From assembly GCA_023137075.1 (NCBI GenBank), contig JAGLQA010000780.1:1-7492 (forward strand): DNA of 7,492 nt. Reading direction: 5' to 3'. Source of the DNA: Candidatus Aminicenantota bacterium (lineage in GTDB: Bacteria; Acidobacteriota; Aminicenantia; UBA2199). The translations under genes were made by a program, and so were the position numbers. Below, piece after piece: positions 1 to 5,337 of the stretch; positions within the stretch are counted from its first letter, which is position 1; each line of letters starts with the position of its first letter. The notes under the pieces were generated by a model. The model searched no databases. It was not told the DNA's origin and worked only from the letters and a program-made list of their open reading frames with translations.

Positions 1-1
1 C

Positions 2-427
2 GGCATCCGCGTTCACAAAGGCGGCGCGTTGTTTAATATGGAAGGCCCCCAGTTCTCAACCCGGGCGGAATCGAACATCTACCGGAAGTTGGGCCTGTCT
101 ATCATCGGAATGACCCAGGCAGTGGAAGCAAAACTTGCCAGGGAATTAGAACTCTGTTTTGTCCCTCTCTCTTTCGTAACCGATTATGACTGCTGGCATG
201 AGGAAGAAGAAGCGGTGTCCGTTGATATGGTGATTGAATACCTCAATAAGAATGTGGAAAACGCCGGGAAATTAATCACCGCGTTAGTGGATACGATTGA
301 CAAAGAAAGATCAAAATGTAATTGTGCGAAGGCGCTGCAAAACGCCATTATTACCAATACCGATCTCATCGACGAAGAAACCATTGAGAATTTACAGCCC
401 ATAATCGGGAAATATATCACAAAATAA
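2..427 (+). CDS. mtnP: S-methyl-5'-thioadenosine phosphorylase, 3' part (5' end outside window)
   Basis: This is the C-terminal part of a purine nucleoside phosphorylase family protein that cleaves methylthioadenosine with phosphate to adenine and 5-methylthioribose-1-phosphate, a cytosolic step of methionine and purine salvage. The frame is open from base 2 to the TAA at 425-427. The translation begins GIRVHKGGALFNMEGPQFSTRAES in two recognisable blocks: the EGPQFSTRAES motif and, further on, IGMT..EAKLARE and VTDYDCWHEEEEAVSVD. In the family the two Asp of DYDCW select 6-aminopurine (MTA) over the 6-oxopurines used by ordinary PNPs, so an MTA phosphorylase is favoured over a PNP. A TTG at 29 is not the start; conserved sequence lies upstream of it. 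The visible part is 141 residues, about half of the usual 260-290. The N-terminal phosphate-binding region is not in the window. No clear terminator follows the stop. Confidence 0.93.
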   Translation, partial: GIRVHKGGALFNMEGPQFSTRAESNIYRKLGLSIIGMTQAVEAKLARELELCFVPLSFVTDYDCWHEEEEAVSVDMVIEYLNKNVENAGKLITALVDTIDKERSKCNCAKALQNAIITNTDLIDEETIENLQPIIGKYITK

Positions 428-526
428 CCGGAAGCAATTAGGTTTTGCCCCTGCCCGATTTACTCAAAGATACCGGGATAGCGCTGCTTTTCGTAATGGG
501 GGAGAATTTAAAGGAAATTTGAAAAA

Positions 527-556
527 TTGGATTATAGGGATTATTTGTGGTATAAT
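527..556 (+). promoter_or_regulatory. Extended -10 promoter for the 665 gene
   Basis: A perfect -10 hexamer TATAAT (551-556) is preceded by the extended -10 dinucleotide TG at 548-549 (TGG-TATAAT). A -35-like TTGGAT lies at 527-532, giving an 18-base spacer. Transcription should begin near 563, about 100 bases before the start codon at 665. It lies in the gap after the thioadenosine phosphorylase gene (428-664), which otherwise shows no gene and no clear terminator. Confidence 0.7.
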
Positions 557-562
557 AAATTT

Positions 563-664
563 TGAGTAAAATGAATAAAAGGCATGTCAAACAAAATCAC
601 TGCTTCTTTTTGTTTTTGCCGATGATCCGCTGTGGAGGAAGATTAAATACTCAGCCGGAGAAAG
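563..664 (+). promoter_or_regulatory. 5' leader with possible Shine-Dalgarno-masking hairpin
   Basis: The roughly 100-base leader between the predicted transcription start and the 665 gene contains TCCGCTG (626-632), which can pair with CAGCCGGA (652-659) with one bulged C. The loop would hold GGAGG (634-638). The right arm would cover the first bases of the GGAG (657-660) that sits just before the start codon. A 33-codon frame starting ATG at 571 runs through the leader and ends at 672, overlapping the gene start. Both are visible in the sequence; a regulatory role is inference and weak. Confidence 0.25.
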
Positions 665-1231
665 ATGATTAAGCAAAACCAGGTTACCCCACAGTTGAGT
701 GAGACCGAAAAAAAAATTCGTGATATAGAAAAAAGAACAGAAAAATTGAAGATTGATTTCATCCTCTTCTTTTCCGGAGAATTGGATATTCCGCCGGAGT
801 CGGAGCGGGAAGCGGTGGAAAAAGTAGTGCGAAACCTGTTGTATTCCGGAAATCAAGCCGCCCGGCTGAACCTGCTGATGCAGAATGCTGTTTCACGATT
901 TACGCTTTTCAATAATATGTGGCTGAAAAAGCTTAACGATTTGGAAACCGGGGTGATTACCATAAAACGTAAAAAAACGTCATCAGCGGAAGAACCCTCT
1001 AAATCCTGGAACACAAAGATATATGGCATCAGTTTAAATAACGAAGATTCTTTTGAAAATCTCTACAAAAAATACATTTCCCTGTTTCCCAAAACATCCT
1101 CTCAAAATCAGCTCAACAAAGAGAGTTTGATAAGATCGATAAAAACAAAAATGATCTCTTCCAACCTGGTAGATGCAAAAGCAGCGATATCCGTGATCCA
1201 GGGAAAATTGAAGATCAGGATAAAAAAATGA
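665..1231 (+). CDS. MXAN_5187 C-terminal-like family protein, function unknown
   Basis: The gene encodes a 188-residue soluble, highly charged, mostly helical protein with no signal peptide or membrane segment. The pattern fits what I remember of the MXAN_5187 C-terminal family. A charged coiled-coil-like start (residues about 10-30, SETEKKIRDIEKRTEKLKID) is followed by a phenylalanine-rich turn with IPPESERE. Then comes an Arg/Asn/Phe-rich helix with NAVSRFTLFNNMWLKKLNDLETG (positions about 73-95) and a C-terminal segment ending in a GKLKIRIKK-like strand. In the family this C-terminal module occurs alone or attached to sensory domains, and its biochemical role is not known. GGAG (657-660) gives a short 4-base spacing to ATG 665. 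A TAA at 644-646 closes the frame upstream, and no other good start exists. It is transcribed from the promoter at 527-556. The family call is from recalled motifs only. Confidence 0.75.
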   Translation: MIKQNQVTPQLSETEKKIRDIEKRTEKLKIDFILFFSGELDIPPESEREAVEKVVRNLLYSGNQAARLNLLMQNAVSRFTLFNNMWLKKLNDLETGVITIKRKKTSSAEEPSKSWNTKIYGISLNNEDSFENLYKKYISLFPKTSSQNQLNKESLIRSIKTKMISSNLVDAKAAISVIQGKLKIRIKK

Positions 1232-1329
1232 GCGTTTATCAGAACGAATTCATCCCCCCTGCCCCTGAAACCTGGTCGGACAGATCATTTATCCGCAGCG
1301 ATCAATCAAAGAACAGACAAAAGAAATGA
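1228..1329 (+). CDS. 33-codon reading frame overlapping the previous stop (doubtful)
   Basis: An ATG at 1228 overlaps the TGA of the preceding gene as ATGA, a typical translational coupling junction. The 33-residue product starts MSVYQNEFIPPAPETW and is polar and basic towards its end. The PPAP stretch close to the N-terminus faintly recalls the start of short clan AA (retropepsin-like) aspartic proteases, but no DTG motif follows. If related, it is a broken remnant. I cannot assign a function, and it may be untranslated 3' sequence. Confidence 0.22.
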   Translation: MSVYQNEFIPPAPETWSDRSFIRSDQSKNRQKK

Positions 1330-1379
1330 TAGAAAATTGTCATTTTCCTGAAAAGATAGAACTGCAACGGCATTTTTAA
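1326..1379 (+). CDS. 17-codon reading frame, again ATGA-coupled (very doubtful)
   Basis: ATG at 1326 overlaps the TGA of the 33-codon frame (ATGA at 1326-1329), and the frame ends with TAA at 1377-1379. The product, MIENCHFPEKIELQRHF, resembles nothing I know. Two consecutive ATGA joins suggest either a decayed longer gene broken by frameshifts or chance. It ends just before the convergent - strand gene. Confidence 0.1.
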   Translation: MIENCHFPEKIELQRHF

Positions 1380-1417
1380 AAAGCTCCCTGCATTAATTCA
1401 TACTTAATATCTTAACC

Positions 1418-3574
1418 TTAATCCTTAATTTGTCGTAATGCATCTTTCGTTTTTGTTACCGGCACCCGGCATGTTTTGTCTTTGCACACATAAATGGTCG
1501 TCTGCCCGGCTATTAATTTGTTTTTGAGCAAGGGTAATTTGCTCTCTTTCTTACCGCCTAACAATAAAATATGGGGAAGGAAATGTTTGTCCAACTCCTT
1601 TCTCTTCTTAATACAATCCTGCCCGGTAATGGCAACTTCACAGGGGCCTTCGATAAAATAGGTCATAAGAATTGCCCAGTTGGCAAAGTAGACTCCGCCT
1701 GATACTAAATTTGCTTTGACATTATCCAACATCTGTCTGGCTGTTTTGATATAATCTTCTTTATAAAAATATTCACCTAACAGGTATAGATTAAGCGCCA
1801 TCACTGAATTTGAAGCGGGGATGACATTATCCGTTATTTCCATCTTCCGGGCGATTAGCTGAGGGTCTAAATCGGAAGTGTAATAGAACATACTGCTTCT
1901 TTTATCAAAAAAATGTGCCAGGGTGTACTGCAAAAGTTTTTCCGCTATAGATAACCACTCTTCGTCAAAAGTTGCCTGGTAGAGGGAAATAAAAGCCTTA
2001 ATGGTAAAAGCATAATCATCTAAAAAGGCATTGATGGAAGAGGCGGCTCTATTTTCTTTAAAAACCCGGTTTAAGCGACCGTTTTTTGTGAGCATATTCT
2101 TTACCAGGAATTTCCCATTTTGCTGTGCCTTTTCTAAGAATCCATTATCGTCGAATACCCGGTAAGCATCCACATAGGCGTTAAGCATCATGGCATTCCA
2201 GGAGGTTAGTATCTTGTCATCTAATGAGGGCTTGATCCTCTCTGAACGGACGGCAAGTAACTTCTGCTTAACTGAGGCAACTAACTCCTGCAATTCTTCG
2301 ATAGGCATTTTATTTTCCTTAGCAAAAACTTCATCCTTTTTACTTCTGAAAAGAATATTTCTTCCCTTTTCCCAATTGCCCCGGCCGGTAATATTGAAGT
2401 AATTTATAATCAAGGCGGTGTCTTTTCCGCTTGTTTTTTCTATCTCTTTTTTTGTCCAGGTGTAATATTTACCTTCCTCACCTTCACTGTCCGCATCTAA
2501 GGATGAATAAAAACCCCTCCCGCCGCCAGGGAGTTCAGCGGAGGTCAACTCCCTCTCAATAAATTCCAGGGTTTCATATACCACTTCTTTGTAGAGGGGT
2601 TCCCTGGTCAATTGATAAGCGGCAGAATAAAGGCCGACTAACTGCGCATTGTCATACAACATTTTCTCAAAATGAGGCACTTTCCAATACTTATCGACAG
2701 AATAGCGGGCAAAACCACCGCCCACCCGGTCGTAAATTCCACCCAGCGCCATCTTATCTAAGGTAACCTTAACAGCCTGGAGCGCTTTTTCTTTTCCGCT
2801 CATATAGTGATATTTTAAAAGATATTGATAACCTATAGGTAGAGGGAATTTGGGGGCATTACCGCTCCCGCCCCATTGGAAATCGATATTCTTTTCCCAG
2901 TTGGAAAAAATTTTGTCCAATTCGGAGCGTGTGAAATCGGCTTTGTCTACATCCAGGTTAACTACTTCCGCCGAGCGGATACCCAGGGTGACTGCCTCCG
3001 CCTGTTTTTCCAGCCGGGCAGGATCTTTTTTATAAATATCGGTTATTTGCCTCATTAAAGAGATCCAGTTCTCTTTAGGGAAATAAGTGCCGGCAAAAAA
3101 GGGCCTGCCGTCGGGAAAGGCCACAATATTCAATGGCCAACCACCTCGGCCTGTTAAAAGTTGAGCCGCATTCATATAAACCTGGTCGATATCGGGCCGC
3201 TCTTCCCGGTCTACTTTAATGGAGACGAAATGTTTGTTCATGATCTCGGCAACTGCCAGGTCCTCGAAAGACTCTTCCTCCATCACATGGCACCAGTGAC
3301 AGGCCGCGTAACCGATACTGATAATAATCAATTTATTCTCTTTTTTAGCCTTATTAAAAGCAGCCCGGCCCCAGGGATACCATTCCACCGGGTTGTGGGC
3401 GTGCATCAACAGGTATGGACTACTTTCTTTGGCCAGGTGATTCGTATATCTATGCTTCATTTTACCCTCTTTTCTTTTTCTCTGCGCGGCGCTGTTAAAA
3501 CTATTTACATCCACTAACGTTAATGCTAATATAACAACGAAAACCATAAAATATGATTTTTTTTTCATCCTCAT
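1418..3574 (-). CDS. YyaL/SSP411-type thioredoxin-domain protein with probable signal peptide
   Basis: The 718-residue protein belongs to the DUF255 family (bacterial YyaL, animal spermatogenesis-associated protein 20). The N-terminal thioredoxin-like domain (about 45-200) has the family signature SSPYLLMHAHNPVEWYPW, the CHWC redox motif at 92-95, and the GGWP cis-proline loop at 144-147. The rest is an (alpha/alpha)6-barrel-like region with VPHFEKMLYDNAQL, SSLDADSEGEEGKYYTW, KILTSWNAMM and a C-terminal YVCKDKTCRVPVT. Length is close to the usual 650-700 plus an extension. The cellular role of the family is not firmly known. Residues 1-31 (MRMKKK, then a hydrophobic run at 8-21, then NSAAQ) look like a secretory signal or an N-terminal anchor, unusual for this family. 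The start chosen has AAAGGAG (3586-3592) 11 bases upstream, right after the preceding stop. A second start at Met39 is also well placed. It is the last gene of the operon, 24 bases after the CDF gene. Confidence 0.92.
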   Translation of the reverse strand: MRMKKKSYFMVFVVILALTLVDVNSFNSAAQRKRKEGKMKHRYTNHLAKESSPYLLMHAHNPVEWYPWGRAAFNKAKKENKLIIISIGYAACHWCHVMEEESFEDLAVAEIMNKHFVSIKVDREERPDIDQVYMNAAQLLTGRGGWPLNIVAFPDGRPFFAGTYFPKENWISLMRQITDIYKKDPARLEKQAEAVTLGIRSAEVVNLDVDKADFTRSELDKIFSNWEKNIDFQWGGSGNAPKFPLPIGYQYLLKYHYMSGKEKALQAVKVTLDKMALGGIYDRVGGGFARYSVDKYWKVPHFEKMLYDNAQLVGLYSAAYQLTREPLYKEVVYETLEFIERELTSAELPGGGRGFYSSLDADSEGEEGKYYTWTKKEIEKTSGKDTALIINYFNITGRGNWEKGRNILFRSKKDEVFAKENKMPIEELQELVASVKQKLLAVRSERIKPSLDDKILTSWNAMMLNAYVDAYRVFDDNGFLEKAQQNGKFLVKNMLTKNGRLNRVFKENRAASSINAFLDDYAFTIKAFISLYQATFDEEWLSIAEKLLQYTLAHFFDKRSSMFYYTSDLDPQLIARKMEITDNVIPASNSVMALNLYLLGEYFYKEDYIKTARQMLDNVKANLVSGGVYFANWAILMTYFIEGPCEVAITGQDCIKKRKELDKHFLPHILLLGGKKESKLPLLKNKLIAGQTTIYVCKDKTCRVPVTKTKDALRQIKD
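3458..3470 (-). promoter_or_regulatory. Internal start codon with its own Shine-Dalgarno (Met39 of the YyaL-like gene)
   Basis: ATG at 3460-3458 is preceded by AGAGGG (3465-3470) at 4 bases. The protein from here begins MKHRYTNHLAKESSPYLL, which is where most cytosolic members of this family begin. Initiation here would give a 680-residue form without the signal-like segment. Two products from one gene is an inference. Confidence 0.4.
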
Positions 3575-3598
3575 CGTATATCTTACTCCTTTACCATT

Positions 3599-4501
3599 TC
3601 AGGCTCGACATTCCCTTAAATCACACTCTTCACTTTCAAGTTCGGTCTCAATCGTAATATGGTGTATTTTTAAACCTTTTAATAAACTTCTTACCTGCTC
3701 CTTTATTGTCTTGATTAGCGGGAGATTAACGGCCTCTTTTATAACCAGGTGTATAGATAAAATGTTATATTCACCATCTAATGTCCAGATATGAATGTCA
3801 TGGACATCGGTTATACCGGGGAGATTTAAGATCTTTTTTTTAATAAGTTCTATATTTGTATTACCAGGCACTGCCTGTAAAAAAATGCGAATACTAATTT
3901 TCAGGTTTTTAAATACATTAAAGAGCACATAAAGAGTAATTAAAACAGATAAAACCGGGTCAAGGATCGGAAGATTGACAAAAATCATCACCACGCTGCC
4001 GATTAAAATAGCTCCCCAGCCAAAAACGTCCTCGAGCAAATGCAAGGAAACAATTTTCTCATTTATAGAGTTTCCTTTTTTTAACCTGAAAACAGCCGCT
4101 CCATTTACCATAACGCCGAATATGGCGAGGAAAAACATCCCCTTGACATTGGCTGTTTCCGGTTTGAATAACCGGGGAATAGTTTCGTTTAAAACAAAAA
4201 CAGAGCCGATGACCAGGACTAAAGAATTGATAACCGCACCCAGTAATGAAAAACGTTTATAACCGAAACTATAACTTTCATCCCCTTTCTTGTTTGAAAT
4301 TTTTTGAAAGTACCAGGCCAGGCCCAAGGACAGAGAGTCGCCCAGGTCGTGCAGCGCGTTTGAAATAATAGCCACACTGTTAGTGAAAATTCCACCGGCC
4401 ACTTCCAATACAGTAAAACCCAAATTTAGCGCAAGAGCAACTTTTATATTTTTTATCGCAGTGTGGCTATTATTCCTGTGATGGTTATGGTGGTGTTTCA
4501 T
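3599..4501 (-). CDS. Cation diffusion facilitator (CDF) family metal exporter, zinc-type site
   Basis: This 300-residue inner-membrane protein should export divalent metal, most likely zinc, in exchange for protons. It has a histidine-rich N-terminus (HHHNHH at 3-8), six predicted membrane helices between about 17 and 200, and a cytoplasmic C-terminal domain with HDIHIWTLDGEYNILSIH. The transport site is visible as H51 and D55 in the second helix (ALHDLGDS) and H155 and D159 in the fifth (HLLEDVFG), the His-Asp/His-Asp arrangement typical of zinc-selective members. The tail carries a Cys pair (ECDLREC). Length fits the CzcD/ZitB group. The start ATG has a moderate AGGA about 8 bases upstream. 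It lies 46 bases after the IscU-like gene and 24 before the YyaL-like gene, in the same orientation. A long inverted repeat lies inside its 5' part. Iron or cadmium as substrate cannot be excluded. Confidence 0.93.
   Translation of the reverse strand: MKHHHNHHRNNSHTAIKNIKVALALNLGFTVLEVAGGIFTNSVAIISNALHDLGDSLSLGLAWYFQKISNKKGDESYSFGYKRFSLLGAVINSLVLVIGSVFVLNETIPRLFKPETANVKGMFFLAIFGVMVNGAAVFRLKKGNSINEKIVSLHLLEDVFGWGAILIGSVVMIFVNLPILDPVLSVLITLYVLFNVFKNLKISIRIFLQAVPGNTNIELIKKKILNLPGITDVHDIHIWTLDGEYNILSIHLVIKEAVNLPLIKTIKEQVRSLLKGLKIHHITIETELESEECDLRECRA
4364..4474 (-). repeat. Perfect 16-base inverted repeat inside the CDF gene
   Basis: AATAATAGCCACACTG at 4364-4379 is the exact reverse complement of 4459-4474, separated by 79 bases. 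In the mRNA the stem extends by one G-U and one G-C pair. The arms encode residues 10-15 (NNSHTA region) and 41-46 (NSVAII region), so both are translated. This is a direct observation; its role is unknown. Confidence 0.9.
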
Positions 4502-4533
4502 TTTAGTTTCCTATATCCTACTTGCTTTATCAT
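4498..4533 (-). CDS. 11-codon coupling frame upstream of the CDF gene (doubtful)
   Basis: In the 46-base gap before the CDF gene, ATG at 4533-4531 follows GGAGCAGG by about 6 bases and encodes MIKQVGYRKLK. Its TGA overlaps the CDF start codon as ATGA (4498-4501). It could pass ribosomes on to the CDF gene, whose own Shine-Dalgarno is only moderate. It is too short to be supported by coding signals. Confidence 0.15.
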   Translation of the reverse strand: MIKQVGYRKLK

Positions 4534-4547
4534 TCGCGACCTGCTCC

Positions 4548-5324
4548 TTAAGCTTCTATAATCACCGCATCTACGAACAATTCGTATTCTTCGTCCTCAT
4601 CTAAGTCATGGATAACAACTTTTTCTACTTCTTTGAATCCTTTTATTTCAATAATTTCGGATTCGAATAAAACCTTAACACCCGATTCTCGGAATTTCTT
4701 CTTTAAACCGGTTTCCATATAAACCTCTTTTGTCGTTGTCGCAAAAACTACCCTGGGTGTTAGTTTTATTAACGCAAAAGCGGTTTCAATAGACCGGGTA
4801 CCGCTCTCTGCTATCAGTATCCTTTTATCCTTAAACAGGGAAAGATCATCCGTCTCGTGATAAACACCTTTAGCCAGGAATTCTTTCTCGCCAACAATCT
4901 CTTTTTGGGAAATTTGTGTTTCTTGCGCAGTATGTGGGCTGTCTCCCTTCTTGTCACGATAATTTTTAATGGCATCCTTAAGAGCATCGGCGGCAAGATT
5001 TGAACAGTGCATCTTTATGGGAGGCAGGCCATCTAATTCATCCGCCACATCCTGCCGGGTAATTTTTTCAGCTTCTTCAAGGGTTTTTCCCCTGGCCATT
5101 TCCGTAACCATGCTGGCAGTAGCAATGGCCGAACCGCAGCCAAAAGTCTTAAGTTTAATGTCCTCTATCTTATTGTCTTCTACTTTGATGTAAATTTCCA
5201 TCAAATCACCGCAAACCGGGTTGCCGACCCGTCCCGTATAAACATCCTCGCCTTCTAAGGCGCCGACATTCCTGGGATTACGAAAATGGTCCAGGACCTT
5301 TTCAGAATATTGTGTGGATTTCAT
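4548..5324 (-). CDS. IscU/NifU-type Fe-S scaffold fused to an eroded thioredoxin-reductase NADPH-type domain
   Basis: Residues 1-125 are an IscU-type scaffold on which 2Fe-2S clusters are assembled from sulfur delivered by IscS/NifS. The three ligand cysteines are present (C38 in GNPVCGD, C63 in FGCGSA, C107 in MHCSNLA), as is the conserved Asp D40. A short linker (about 126-150) leads to a second domain (151-258) not found in ordinary IscU and unlike the 2Fe-2S and Nfu domains of full NifU. Its order of motifs matches the NADPH-binding subdomain of thioredoxin reductase: GVYHETDD (GVSYCATCDG position, no Cys), FKDKRILIAESGTRSIETAF (GGGDSAVEEA position), VVFATTTKEVYME (HRRDxxRA position), then VKVLFESEIIEIKG and ELFVDAVII. 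The start is ATG 5324 with AGGAGG (5332-5337) at 7 bases; an upstream in-frame TTG is unsupported. It lies 11 bases after the NifS-like gene. The scaffold call is very sure; the fusion-domain call is by eye. Confidence 0.93.
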   Translation of the reverse strand: MKSTQYSEKVLDHFRNPRNVGALEGEDVYTGRVGNPVCGDLMEIYIKVEDNKIEDIKLKTFGCGSAIATASMVTEMARGKTLEEAEKITRQDVADELDGLPPIKMHCSNLAADALKDAIKNYRDKKGDSPHTAQETQISQKEIVGEKEFLAKGVYHETDDLSLFKDKRILIAESGTRSIETAFALIKLTPRVVFATTTKEVYMETGLKKKFRESGVKVLFESEIIEIKGFKEVEKVVIHDLDEDEEYELFVDAVIIEA

Positions 5325-5331
5325 AATTAAA

Positions 5332-5337
5332 CCTCCT
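5332..5337 (-). promoter_or_regulatory. AGGAGG ribosome binding site overlapping the nifS-like stop
   Basis: A perfect AGGAGG overlaps the TAG stop (5336-5338) of the NifS-like gene and lies 7 bases before ATG 5324. It fixes the start of the IscU-like gene and favours reinitiation by ribosomes finishing the upstream gene. Confidence 0.85.

Noticed and set aside
428..526. Terminator after the thioadenosine phosphorylase gene
   Set aside because: CCCG/CGGG can pair over a long loop, but there is no stable stem followed by a T-run.
1370..1417. Terminator between the convergent genes
   Set aside because: Only a weak TTTTTAAAAA palindrome without a GC stem is visible, so no terminator is claimed for either strand.
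1403..1429. CTTAA units at 1403, 1411, 1417 and 1424 as a tandem repeat or binding-site array
   Set aside because: Spacing is irregular (8, 6, 7 bases), the units are short and AT-rich, and part lies in the end of the YyaL-like gene.
3161..3517. 118-codon + strand frame opposite the YyaL-like gene
   Set aside because: It is antisense to strongly conserved coding sequence (CHWC and HNPVEWYPW region), has no recognisable product, and is explained as a shadow.
3975..4262. 95-codon + strand frame opposite the CDF gene
   Set aside because: It mirrors a conserved membrane-protein gene and shows no independent coding features.
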